From Microbacteriaceae bacterium (GTDB lineage Bacteria; Actinomycetota; Actinomycetes; Actinomycetales; Microbacteriaceae): a stretch of 64,000 nt of DNA. The translations under genes and the position numbers were made by a program. Positions 27,281-35,795 of this stretch are shown here, piece by piece. Where the stretch lies: positions 80,734 through 144,733 of the forward strand of contig JAHEGB010000001.1 in assembly GCA_024645175.1 (NCBI GenBank), given 5' to 3'. Every line of letters starts with the position of its first letter. The stretch's first letter is position 1. Below the pieces are notes generated by a model that was not told the origin of the DNA, made no database searches, and saw only the letters and a program-made list of their open reading frames with translations.

Positions 27281-28201
27281 GTGGTTGAACCAAGCGAGTT
27301 ATATGAATTGCACAACGATGACTTCGATGTGCCTTCGAATCTGCACCTGATTGCGGCGCTCACCGGATTCACAGACGCCGGCTCGACTATCCAGCAATTC
27401 GCTTCTCACGTTTTTGAAAACCTCGAACATCGAGTTGTAGCGATTTTCGATAACGACGAGTTGCTCGACTACCGCTCGCGTCGCCCAGTGATGTACTTCG
27501 AGAAAGACCACATTTCGTCTTACGAACCATCGACGCTAGCTCTCTATTTGGTAACTGACGAAGTCGGTCAGAAGTTTCTATTTCTCAACGGATACGAACC
27601 GGACTTCAAGTGGGAAGCCTTCAGTCAGGCAATTTTCGATCTAGTTGATTACTTTGCCGTCGATGATTTTTCTTGGGTTCACTCAATTCCGTTTCCGATT
27701 CCGCACACAAGATCTGTCGGTGTCACGATCTCTGGCAACCGCAAAGAGCTAATCGATCGCATTTCAGAATGGAAGCCTCAAACTCAGGTTCCCGGAAATG
27801 TTCTGCACCTGCTCGAATTCAGATTTGCAGAAGAAGAGTTTCCGACGGCGGGCTTCGTGATGCTTGTTCCCCATTACCTGAGCGACGTCGATTATCCTCA
27901 GTCGGCTGTAATGGCGTTTGAACAAATTGCTTCTGCTACCGGTTTGGTGTTTCCGACAGATGAATTGCGCGAGGCAGGCAAAGTCTTTCTCGTTGACTTA
28001 TCTCGCAACGTTGCAGACAACCCAGAGCTAGCGAAAATGATAAGCACGCTAGAGCAGAGCTTCTCTAATGAAGAGACCAACGTGCGCGGCCCGCGAATCT
28101 CTTCGCCAAAGCAAGAGGTTCCGAGTGCCGATGAAATTGCTGCCGAGCTCGAAGATTATTTGACGCTGAAGCGCAAGCAATCAAACGAAGACAGTGTCTA
28201 A
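27281..28201 (+). CDS. PAC2-family (proteasome-assembly-chaperone-like) protein
   Basis: A 306-residue protein of the PAC2 superfamily, widespread in actinobacteria, including species without a proteasome; biochemical role unsettled. Visible features are LIAALTGFTDAGSTIQQF at the N-terminus (family start), WVHSIPFPIPHTRSVGVTISG in the middle, and a C-terminal helical tail with DEIAAELEDYLTLKRKQ typical of the actinobacterial branch. No proteasome genes are in this window. It overlaps the MFS transporter by 8 nt. Confidence 0.88.
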   Translation: MVEPSELYELHNDDFDVPSNLHLIAALTGFTDAGSTIQQFASHVFENLEHRVVAIFDNDELLDYRSRRPVMYFEKDHISSYEPSTLALYLVTDEVGQKFLFLNGYEPDFKWEAFSQAIFDLVDYFAVDDFSWVHSIPFPIPHTRSVGVTISGNRKELIDRISEWKPQTQVPGNVLHLLEFRFAEEEFPTAGFVMLVPHYLSDVDYPQSAVMAFEQIASATGLVFPTDELREAGKVFLVDLSRNVADNPELAKMISTLEQSFSNEETNVRGPRISSPKQEVPSADEIAAELEDYLTLKRKQSNEDSV

Positions 28202-29444
28202 GCTCCACGGCAATGCCGTTATGGCGGCGGCGACCTTCGCCTACTTCGCCTCAGTCATGCAGCGTAGTTCAATGGGCGTTGGTTCGCTATCGGCTGTCGA
28301 AAAGTTTCACACCTCGGCTACGGCCCTCTCGGCTCTGGCCGTCTTTCAACTAGTTGTCTATGCGGTTATGCAAATACCGGTTGGGGTGTTACTCGATCGC
28401 TTCGGTGCTCGAATCTTGATAATCATCGGAGCGATTTCGATGACCCTCGGTCAATTCATTGTCGCGCTCGCTCAAACAATTGAGGTCGCGTACATAGGTC
28501 GAATGCTTGTTGGTCTTGGCGATGCGTTCACTTTTATCTCAATGGTTCGATTGATCGTCGCTTGGAATGAACCAAAGCAGGTGCCGAAACAACAACAGCT
28601 TTTGACAAGCCTTGGTCAGCTAGGGCAAATTGCGAGTGCAGTTCCATTTGCAATTTTGCTTGCAAATACGGGTTGGCAAAATGCGTTTGAGATCGCTGCG
28701 AGCATCGCTCTGCTAAGCGTTGTCTTTTCTGTCTTGTTCATAAAAAATGAACCAGAGCACGAGAAGCACTCTCGTCACGAAATGACGATTCGCATTGCAA
28801 CTAAACAGCTCGTCGAAAATATTCGGTTCGCGGGTGTGCGCATGAGTTTCTGGACGCACTTCACATTGCAATCATCGGGTTCGGTTTTTGCATTGCTGTG
28901 GGGAGTGCCATACCTCGTTTCTGGTCAAGGTCAAAGTCGTGAGTTTGCATCTTCGATGTTGATTTTTCAAACCGCACTCGGTTTGGTTTTAGGTTTCTTT
29001 CTAGGTTGGCTCGCATCGAACTATCCGCGCATGCGAGTTCGCGTTGTCGTGATTGTTGCGAGTGCCATCATCTTCGCTTGGGTGGTCATGGCACTGCTTC
29101 CGGGTCGCGCACCGAGCTGGCTGCTTGTGACATTGGTATTTGTGATCGCAGCAGGCGGGCCGGCATCGATGCTTGCCCTCGATTTCTCTCGCACATTTAC
29201 GCCGAAGGAGCGTCTTGGCTCGGCGAATGGTTTCGTGAATGTTGGCGGATTCCTAGCCACCTTTGTGACGATGGCTGTCGCCGGAACGATTCTCGATTTC
29301 GTGCAACAGAGCACTGGGTCTAGCAGTCCTTATACGCTCGAGGGTTTTCGATGGGCAATGTCTGCGCAAATCGCAGTTCTTGGGCTTGGCCTAGCGATGT
29401 TCTTGCTTGAACTGCGCAAAACCAGGCAAACAGTCGACGTCTAG
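28194..29444 (+). CDS. MFS transporter
   Basis: A 416-residue major facilitator with about 12 membrane segments. The loop between helices 2 and 3 reads VGVLLDRFGAR, the canonical GxxxDRxGxR motif, and IGRMLVGLGDAF follows in helices 4-5. The central loop (KNEPEHEKHSRHEM) separates the halves. Substrate cannot be deduced from the sequence. The GTG start overlaps the PAC2 stop by 8 nt, so the two are translationally coupled. A 183-nt region separates it from sigA. Confidence 0.88.
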   Translation: MSKLHGNAVMAAATFAYFASVMQRSSMGVGSLSAVEKFHTSATALSALAVFQLVVYAVMQIPVGVLLDRFGARILIIIGAISMTLGQFIVALAQTIEVAYIGRMLVGLGDAFTFISMVRLIVAWNEPKQVPKQQQLLTSLGQLGQIASAVPFAILLANTGWQNAFEIAASIALLSVVFSVLFIKNEPEHEKHSRHEMTIRIATKQLVENIRFAGVRMSFWTHFTLQSSGSVFALLWGVPYLVSGQGQSREFASSMLIFQTALGLVLGFFLGWLASNYPRMRVRVVVIVASAIIFAWVVMALLPGRAPSWLLVTLVFVIAAGGPASMLALDFSRTFTPKERLGSANGFVNVGGFLATFVTMAVAGTILDFVQQSTGSSSPYTLEGFRWAMSAQIAVLGLGLAMFLLELRKTRQTVDV

Positions 29445-29609
29445 GAATAAATCGGCTGTTTTGCTGTTATTAGCAGTAGCAATTAGGGCGCTTACGGCTA
29501 TTTGTCGGTGAATAGTGGCATAATTGTTCGCAGACCCAGTCATTCCGCAAGGACTTGACATGGGTCCAAGTTATGCCCGATTCATCCCAGTTTCACTGAT
29601 CACAGGCAC

Positions 29610-29624
29610 TGCCTGCAGGAGGCA
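29610..29624 (+). promoter_or_regulatory. Hairpin over the sigA ribosome-binding site
   Basis: TGCCT-GCAGG-AGGCA places the Shine-Dalgarno AGGAGG (29617-29622) in the loop and 3' arm of a 5-bp hairpin, 5 nt before the sigA ATG. The rest of the 183-nt upstream region holds TTGTCG and TAATTG motifs but no well-spaced promoter I can defend. Confidence 0.35.
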
Positions 29625-29627
29625 CCG

Positions 29628-31457
29628 ATGGCTAGTAAGCAAGAAACTCCAAAGAAGCGAAGCTTCATGGATAGGCTGACTGGCTCGCGGATCAAGGGGC
29701 AAACAGAGACCGTAGCAACAAAAGAGAGCAAGACCATTACCCCTTCAGCACCTAAGGCTGCAAAGCCAGCAAAAACTTCTAGCACCGCAAAAGCAGGTGC
29801 TAAGGCCACAGCCAAAGCCGCTACTAAGGCAGCACCTAAGGCCCCGGCTAAGGCAATTGTGAAGACCGACGCCAAGGCCAAGCCTGTGGCAAAGCCTGCC
29901 GCCAAGCCAGTGGCAAAGCCAGCAGCTAAGGCAAAGCCAGCTGCAAAAACTCCTGCGAAGGCAACCGAGAAGCCAAAGGCAGCCTCTAAGGCCAAGCCTG
30001 TCGCGAAGGCATCAGCAAAAGCTGCCGCCAAGCCTGCCAAGGCAACTGCAAAGTCAACTGCTAAGCCTGCCGCTAAAGCCAAGCCAGTTGCTAAAGCAGC
30101 TGCAAAGACTGCCGCTAAACCAGTTGCAAAGGCTGCAGCGAAGCCGGCTGCTAAGGCCAAGCCTGTCGCGAAGGCACCTGCAAAAGCTGTTGCGAAGCCA
30201 GCTGCAAAGGTCAAGTCAGAAGCCAAAGCACCAGCCAAGCCAGCGGCTAAGTCGACCGGACCTGCTGCGAAGTCAAAGCCGGTAACCGAGAAGAAGCCGG
30301 CCAAGGGTGCAAAGTTGCCTAAGGGCATGGAGGCCGAAGACGAAGAAGAATTAGACGATGACGTCGATGACCTTCCGATCGAAGTGATCGTCGCTGAGGC
30401 TGGCACTGCCGTCGACCTAACCGCTGAAGAAGAAGTTCATCACGACGACGACGAAGAGCCAAAAGAAGACCACCCTGAAGGTGTTCTCGTCTTTGACAAT
30501 AAAAAAGAAGACGACATTCCGGTTCAGACAATTTCAATCACCGGAGCGACGGCTGACCCTGTTAAGGACTACCTAAAGCAAATCGGCAAGGTAGCGCTTC
30601 TTAACGCAGAGCTCGAGGTAGACCTTGCCAAGCGCATCGAAGCGGGTCTGTTCGCTGAAGAGAAACTTGCTACCGACAAGAAACTCAGCAAAGAAATGCA
30701 CAAAGACTTGACCTGGGTTGCCAAAGACGGCCAGCGCGCAAAGGCTCACTTGCTAGAAGCTAACTTGCGCTTGGTGGTTTCGCTTGCAAAGCGATACACC
30801 GGTCGCGGAATGCAATTTCTTGACTTGATTCAAGAAGGAAACCTCGGACTCATCCGTGCAGTTGAAAAGTTCGACTACACAAAGGGTTATAAGTTCTCGA
30901 CATATGCAACCTGGTGGATTCGCCAGGCAATCACTCGTGCGATGGCAGACCAGGCTCGAACCATTCGTATTCCGGTTCACATGGTTGAAGTTATTAACAA
31001 GCTTGCGCGTGTTCAGCGTCAGTTGTTGCAAGACCTTGGTCGCGAGCCATCACCAGAAGAACTAGCACGCGAACTAGACATGACTCCTGAAAAGGTCGTT
31101 GAAGTTCAGAAATACGGTCGCGAACCGATTTCACTATCGACACCGCTTGGTGAAGATGGCGACAGCGAGTTCGGCGATCTCATCGAAGACGTTGAAGCAG
31201 TTTCGCCAGTTGAGGCGTCTGTTGCAAAGGCTCGAAACGAAGCGATTGAGAGATTGCTTGCCGGTCTAACTGAGCGCGAAGCGCGAGTCATCAAGTCACG
31301 TTACGGACTCGTCGATGGCATTTCGAAGACTCTCGATCAGATCGGTGAAGAGCTTGGCGTTACCCGCGAGCGCATTCGTCAGATCGAAGCCAAGACGATG
31401 CACAAGTTGCAGCACCCGTCACGCGCACAGGCGCTCAGGGACTTCGTAGGCCAGTAA
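29628..31457 (+). CDS. sigA: Primary RNA polymerase sigma factor (SigA/RpoD/HrdB)
   Basis: Housekeeping sigma-70 of 609 residues. Residues about 30-230 are a Lys/Ala/Pro-rich tail resembling histone H1, then an acidic stretch (about 232-300). From about 305 the conserved core begins: [16 protein letters not shown] (region 1.2), [19 protein letters not shown] (2.1-2.2), [19 protein letters not shown] (2.3-2.4) and RTIRIPVHM. The C-terminal helix-turn-helix [20 protein letters not shown] is region 4.2. Basic low-complexity N-termini are known in actinobacterial SigA, but this one is long and regular. Its stop overlaps the start of the MurT-like gene by 1 nt. Confidence 0.97.
   Translation: MASKQETPKKRSFMDRLTGSRIKGQTETVATKESKTITPSAPKAAKPAKTSSTAKAGAKATAKAATKAAPKAPAKAIVKTDAKAKPVAKPAAKPVAKPAAKAKPAAKTPAKATEKPKAASKAKPVAKASAKAAAKPAKATAKSTAKPAAKAKPVAKAAAKTAAKPVAKAAAKPAAKAKPVAKAPAKAVAKPAAKVKSEAKAPAKPAAKSTGPAAKSKPVTEKKPAKGAKLPKGMEAEDEEELDDDVDDLPIEVIVAEAGTAVDLTAEEEVHHDDDEEPKEDHPEGVLVFDNKKEDDIPVQTISITGATADPVKDYLKQIGKVALLNAELEVDLAKRIEAGLFAEEKLATDKKLSKEMHKDLTWVAKDGQRAKAHLLEANLRLVVSLAKRYTGRGMQFLDLIQEGNLGLIRAVEKFDYTKGYKFSTYATWWIRQAITRAMADQARTIRIPVHMVEVINKLARVQRQLLQDLGREPSPEELARELDMTPEKVVEVQKYGREPISLSTPLGEDGDSEFGDLIEDVEAVSPVEASVAKARNEAIERLLAGLTEREARVIKSRYGLVDGISKTLDQIGEELGVTRERIRQIEAKTMHKLQHPSRAQALRDFVGQ
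29740..30310 (+). repeat. Lys/Ala/Pro repeat tract inside sigA
   Basis: Imperfect repeats encoding KPAAK, KPVAK and AKA-type units run for about 190 codons with many synonymous differences. The encoded tail is strongly basic, followed at once by an acidic block. Confidence 0.8.
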
Positions 31458-32719
31458 TGCTCTACCTTCCGGCGATTGCTTTTGGTCGCTTTGCGCGAGT
31501 CGCCATCAGGCGGTTTCGCCCAGGCGGCGGTTCAGCCCTGCCCGGATTGCTGTTGAGCAAGGTTGCTCCAAAACTTCTCGCCAAGTCATTGCGTTCTTTT
31601 CCTCAGGGATTGGTCGTAATCACTGGTTCGGCCGGCAAGTCGACAACAACAAAAATGGTTGTTGCAATAGCTCGAGCTCATGGTCTTCACGTGTTCACGA
31701 ACCCGTCAACCGCAAACATTCGTCAGGGCTTCTTCTCTGCGATTATCGAGCGCAGCAATCTGTTTGGGCGAATTCCTGGTGACATTGCAATTCTCGAAAT
31801 GGATGAAGGTCACGCCGAGTCAATTACCGCCGAGGTTGCGCCTCGCATCGTCACGCTTTTGAATGTTCTCGAAGACCAGCTCGATAGATTCGTTGACCCC
31901 GCTTTGGTTAGAGAAAAGTTGGCCGAGGTTGCAGATCGAGCAACCCAAACTGTATTGCTGAACGCCGATGACCAGAACATCTTGCTCATCGACAAAGAGA
32001 AGCAATTAGCCGAGAAGCAATTCTTTGGCATCGCTAGCAATGTTCTAGGCGAATCTGATCTCGGTGTAGCGCCAACTTATTTGTCGGAAATTGCTCGACC
32101 GAAGGTTGCTGCCGAGGTTGCTAATCTCAACGGCAAACGCTGCACCGTGCACATTGCAGAACGTGAGGCGATTTTCGATTTGCCAAATCGCGGTATGCAC
32201 TATGCTCTCGACGCCGTAGCCGCGCTCAGCACAGCGGCCAGCATTCTTGGCGACCAGTTTGACTTAGAACTCGCAGAGCGTGTGTTGAACGAGCTACCTC
32301 CCGTTTTCGCCAGGGGAGAGACCGTGACAATCAATGGTCAAGAGGTCGAATTCGTTCTAGTTCAGAATCCAACCTCGTTTCAGCTCAACCTCGACAATCT
32401 CGATTTGCCCGTTGAGCGCTTGATGATTGCTATCGGTCGAGATGTTCATGACCCTTCGTGGTTGTGGACCGTCGACTTTTCAAAGTTAAGTCGGGTTGAT
32501 GTCGTAAGCGGATACAACTGCGCAGAAATTGCACTTCGCCTTGCCTACGAGAACGTCGAAATGGACTTCGTCGACGAAGACCTATTTGTCGCTATCGACA
32601 ATTTCTTGGCTTTGCCAGCGCCAGCAGCTGGGGTCAAGACCGTTCTATTTTCTGCTGACGCAATGCGACGCCTTAGAAGGCACCTTGGCTTCACGAGCCC
32701 TGACGAGGTTGAGCGATGA
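31457..32719 (+). CDS. murT: MurT-like Mur ligase without the zinc ribbon
   Basis: Family known from lipid II isoglutaminyl synthase MurT, which activates the D-Glu alpha-carboxyl of lipid II with ATP. 420 residues. The ATP loop TGSAGKSTTTKM is at 56-67, FTNPSTANIRQGF replaces the usual T-N-x-S/T-G-x-N block, and the C-terminal DUF1727 domain has GRDVHDPSWLW, with an Asp (329 or 332) placed like the one that completes the GatD triad. The Cys4 zinc-ribbon insertion of canonical MurT is absent; the central domain has a single Cys (GKRCTV). Starts on the sigA stop and overlaps the GatD-like gene by 4 nt. Family assignment is firm; exact reaction uncertain. Confidence 0.82.
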   Translation: MLYLPAIAFGRFARVAIRRFRPGGGSALPGLLLSKVAPKLLAKSLRSFPQGLVVITGSAGKSTTTKMVVAIARAHGLHVFTNPSTANIRQGFFSAIIERSNLFGRIPGDIAILEMDEGHAESITAEVAPRIVTLLNVLEDQLDRFVDPALVREKLAEVADRATQTVLLNADDQNILLIDKEKQLAEKQFFGIASNVLGESDLGVAPTYLSEIARPKVAAEVANLNGKRCTVHIAEREAIFDLPNRGMHYALDAVAALSTAASILGDQFDLELAERVLNELPPVFARGETVTINGQEVEFVLVQNPTSFQLNLDNLDLPVERLMIAIGRDVHDPSWLWTVDFSKLSRVDVVSGYNCAEIALRLAYENVEMDFVDEDLFVAIDNFLALPAPAAGVKTVLFSADAMRRLRRHLGFTSPDEVER

Positions 32720-33339
32720 TTCGTCTTCTTGAGCTTTACCCAGAGCACCTCAACCTAAACGGCGACCGCGGAAACTTGTTGGTTCTTCAGCGCCGACTCG
32801 AGTGGGCTCAGGTTCCGGTGCAGACTTTCGTTCACCGGGCCGGCCAGCCTATGCCAGCAACGCGACCAGACTTCGTTTTGCTCGGTCACGGATCACCGGC
32901 AGCCTGGCGTCAGGTTTACGGTGATTTGGCTCGCATCGTGCCTCAACTCGAACAGTGGATGACCGAGGGTACACAGGTCTTGGCCGTCTCGAGTGGTTTT
33001 GCTGCTCTGCACGGATTGGTCAAGGGCTTGAAGTCATCGATTGATAGACGCGAGAGAACTTCAAAGTTCGTTGAGGTTTCGATTGGTGATCAAAGTGTTG
33101 TTGGTTACCTGAACAGTGATCTTGAATTAGAGCCATTTTCGCGTATCGAAAATCTGATTGGCACGCTACTGCACGGGCCAGTTCTGGCGAAGAACGTTTG
33201 GCTAGCAGACGAAATTATCGAGAAGTTCCTAGTGGCAAAACCAGAATTGGTTCAAACGCTACAAGTTGAGAAATTCGAACAGGTTGCTAAGTTTGCAAGC
33301 CAAGCAAGCGAACTTGCAAGCGAATTAGCGCGAGAGTAG
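32716..33339 (+). CDS. gatD: GatD-like glutamine amidotransferase homologue lacking the Cys nucleophile
   Basis: A 207-residue homologue of GatD, the CobB/CobQ-type glutaminase partner of MurT. It opens with LLELYPEHLNLNGDRGNLLVL as GatD does, and retains the His at residue 153 in GTLLHGPVL and the LADEII end. At the nucleophile elbow, where GatD has V-C-G-G-Y, it reads VSSGF (residues 91-95), so Ser92 replaces the catalytic Cys. It is therefore unlikely to release ammonia from glutamine by the normal thiol chemistry. Overlaps the MurT-like gene (ATGA) and converges with the DUF7455 gene over 15 nt. Confidence 0.8.
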   Translation: MIRLLELYPEHLNLNGDRGNLLVLQRRLEWAQVPVQTFVHRAGQPMPATRPDFVLLGHGSPAAWRQVYGDLARIVPQLEQWMTEGTQVLAVSSGFAALHGLVKGLKSSIDRRERTSKFVEVSIGDQSVVGYLNSDLELEPFSRIENLIGTLLHGPVLAKNVWLADEIIEKFLVAKPELVQTLQVEKFEQVAKFASQASELASELARE

Positions 33340-33540
33340 CTTCTCAGTCTCGTCGTGCCAGTTGAGAGCGATTGGCTCAAGAGCTTCGCGCTTTTCGTTG
33401 CCGTGGTGGCCACAGAACAAGAGTTCACCGGTTGCTAGCTCAACTCGAATGTAAGCCTGAGCTCCGCACTCATCGCAGCGATCTGCAGCGGTCAGTTCGG
33501 TAACTTCTTCTGGCTCTTGTTCGATTTCAGTTGATTGCAT
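33325..33540 (-). CDS. DUF7455 family small zinc-binding-like protein
   Basis: A 71-residue protein with CDECGAQAYIRVEL and FCGHHGNEK, giving a C-x2-C...C-x-H-H metal-site pattern. The family sits beside the primary sigma factor and topoisomerase IV genes in many actinobacteria; function unknown. ATG 33540 is chosen over an upstream in-frame start because GGAAGGAA lies just before it and homologues start near the acidic MQSTEIEQEPEE segment. Its 3' end overlaps the GatD-like gene by 15 nt on the opposite strand. Confidence 0.82.
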   Translation of the reverse strand: MQSTEIEQEPEEVTELTAADRCDECGAQAYIRVELATGELLFCGHHGNEKREALEPIALNWHDETEKLLSR

Positions 33541-33668
33541 GTAAATTCCTTCCGGTGCATCTATCTCAACACAGACATGCGACAAAACAGTCCCATTGAC
33601 ACTCGATTTCGCTAACAGAGAATTTTTCACGTGCCGTGTAAATCCAAGGCTTCGAAGCCCGTCGCAGG

Positions 33669-33674
33669 TAGCAT
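33669..33674 (+). promoter_or_regulatory. -10 element TAGCAT, leaderless parE
   Basis: TAGCAT ends 6 nt before the GTG of parE, with no ribosome-binding site in the intervening TGCCGG. Confidence 0.5.
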
Positions 33675-33680
33675 TGCCGG

Positions 33681-35762
33681 GTGTCTAAGAGCGAATATTC
33701 AGCCCGCCATCTCTCGGTTCTAGAGGGACTCGAGGCCGTTCGCAAGCGCCCCGGAATGTACATCGGTTCCACCGATTCGCGCGGTCTCATGCACTGCCTC
33801 TGGGAGATCATTGACAACTCTGTTGACGAAGCGCTTGCTGGTCACGGCAACGACATTTCAATCGTCTTGCACAAAGATTCGAGCGTGGAGGTTCGCGACA
33901 AGGCTCGAGGAATCCCCGTCGACATAGAACCAAAAACTGGCCTCTCAGGTGTCGAGGTAGTTTTCACCAAGCTGCACGCCGGTGGAAAGTTCGGCTCGGG
34001 TTCATACGCTGCCTCGGGTGGTTTGCACGGTGTCGGTGCCTCTGTTGTCAACGCTCTGTCTGAGCGCCTAGACGTCGAGGTCGATCGCGACGGCAAGACC
34101 TATTCCATGTCTTTCAGACGTGGCGAGCCAGGTATTTTTGACGACTCTAAGGGCATCAAGCCAAACAACCCGTTCAAGCCTTTTGAAGACGGATCGATTC
34201 TTCGAGAAGTTGGCAAGGTTGCGAAGAACACAACCGGAACCCGTGTTCGCTACTGGTCTGACCCACAGATTTTCATAAAAGACGCCAATTTCAGCATGGC
34301 AGATCTGACCGACCGTGCGCGACAGACAGCCTTCTTGGTGCCTGGTCTAGGCATCAACATCGATGACCAACGCTCTGGAAAATCTGAGAAACAGGAATTC
34401 AAGTTTGCCGGCGGCATCGTCGAATTCGCGAACTACCTTGCAAAAGATGCCGCGCTCACGTCAACTTGGCGTCTTTCTGGCAGTGGCGACTTTACAGAAA
34501 CTATTCCGGTGCTTGGCGAAGATGGCAACATGGTTAGTCGCGAGGTTTCTCGCAACTGCGAGGTAGACATCGCAGTTCGATGGGGAACCGGTTACGACAC
34601 CGAGATCAAGTCATTCGTAAACATCATCGCGACGCCTAAGGGCGGCTCTCACATCGCAGGTTTCGAGCAAGCTCTACTGAAGACTCTTCGCGGCCACATT
34701 GAAACCAACTCTCGCAAGCTAAAAGTTGGAAACGACAAGGTTGAGAAAGAAGATATTCTCAGCGGACTCACGGCGGTCGTTACGGTTCGTCTTGCAGAGC
34801 CTCAGTTCGAGGGCCAGACCAAAGAGGTTCTCGGCACGCCTGCAGTAAAGAACATCGTTTCTAACGTCATCACGAAGACACTAAACGAGCGTTTCAACAG
34901 TTCAAAACGCGACGACAAGGCTCAATCGGCTCTTCTTCTAGAAAAGATTGTTGCTGAGATGAAGTCTCGAGTCTCGGCCCGTGCGCACAAAGAAACCCAG
35001 CGTCGCAAGAACGCTCTCGAGAGTTCATCTCTGCCAAGCAAGTTGGTTGACTGCCGCACTTCAGAGACTCTCGTCAGTGAACTCTTCATTGTTGAGGGTG
35101 ATTCGGCTCTCGGAACTGCCAAGCTTGCTCGCAACAGTGAGTACCAAGCGTTGTTGCCGATTCGCGGAAAGATCTTGAACGTTCAAAAGGCTTCTGTTTC
35201 AGACATGCTGTCTAACACAGAGTGCGCGTCTATCATCCAGGTAATTGGCGCTGGCTCTGGCAGGTCTTTCGATATCGAGATGGCTCGCTACGGAAAAGTC
35301 ATTTTGATGAGCGATGCCGATGTCGATGGTGCGCACATTCGAACATTGCTGCTAACCCTGATCTATCGCTACATGAAGCCACTTCTAGAAGATGGTCGCG
35401 TTTATGCTGCTGTGCCGCCGCTTCACCGTGTTGAGGTCATAAACCACGGCAGCAAGGCAAATGAAGTGATTTACACCTACTCGCAGGCTGAGCTCGAGAA
35501 TCTGCTCACGAAGCTTGAGAAGGCCGGCAAACGCTATAAAGAGCCAATTCAGCGCTATAAGGGCTTGGGCGAAATGGATGCAGATCAGTTGGCCGAGACA
35601 ACCATGGATAGGTCGAGGCGCACACTTCGACGAGTGAACATTCTCGATGCCGAATTTGCAGAGAAAACTTTTGAACTACTAATGGGCAATGAAGTAGCGC
35701 CGCGACGTGACTTCATCGTTGACTCGGCAGACAGCTTCGAACGCGAAAGAATCGACGCCTAA
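33681..35762 (+). CDS. parE: DNA topoisomerase IV subunit B (type IIA ATPase)
   Basis: A 693-residue GyrB/ParE-type subunit that powers strand passage. The GHKL ATPase has EIIDNSVDEALAG and GGLHGVGASVVNALS; the TOPRIM domain has ELFIVEGDSALGTAK and LMSDADVDGAHIRTLL. It resembles GyrB in length but its place between sigA and a convergent GyrA-like gene is typical of the second actinobacterial type IIA enzyme, hence topoisomerase IV. GTG start, with TAGCAT 6 nt upstream. Its partner lies 33 nt downstream on the other strand. Confidence 0.93.
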   Translation: MSKSEYSARHLSVLEGLEAVRKRPGMYIGSTDSRGLMHCLWEIIDNSVDEALAGHGNDISIVLHKDSSVEVRDKARGIPVDIEPKTGLSGVEVVFTKLHAGGKFGSGSYAASGGLHGVGASVVNALSERLDVEVDRDGKTYSMSFRRGEPGIFDDSKGIKPNNPFKPFEDGSILREVGKVAKNTTGTRVRYWSDPQIFIKDANFSMADLTDRARQTAFLVPGLGINIDDQRSGKSEKQEFKFAGGIVEFANYLAKDAALTSTWRLSGSGDFTETIPVLGEDGNMVSREVSRNCEVDIAVRWGTGYDTEIKSFVNIIATPKGGSHIAGFEQALLKTLRGHIETNSRKLKVGNDKVEKEDILSGLTAVVTVRLAEPQFEGQTKEVLGTPAVKNIVSNVITKTLNERFNSSKRDDKAQSALLLEKIVAEMKSRVSARAHKETQRRKNALESSSLPSKLVDCRTSETLVSELFIVEGDSALGTAKLARNSEYQALLPIRGKILNVQKASVSDMLSNTECASIIQVIGAGSGRSFDIEMARYGKVILMSDADVDGAHIRTLLLTLIYRYMKPLLEDGRVYAAVPPLHRVEVINHGSKANEVIYTYSQAELENLLTKLEKAGKRYKEPIQRYKGLGEMDADQLAETTMDRSRRTLRRVNILDAEFAEKTFELLMGNEVAPRRDFIVDSADSFERERIDA

Positions 35763-35795
35763 ACAAACAGCTTTGTTGCTGTTCATCCATGTTGA

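Noticed and set aside
29600..30406. A 268-codon minus-strand frame rich in Ala, Gly and Phe
   Set aside because: It is the shadow of the Lys/Ala repeats of sigA and has no independent support.
35767..35784. Hairpin AACAGC/GCTGTT between parE and parC
   Set aside because: Only 6 bp and no T-tract; not strong enough to list as a terminator.
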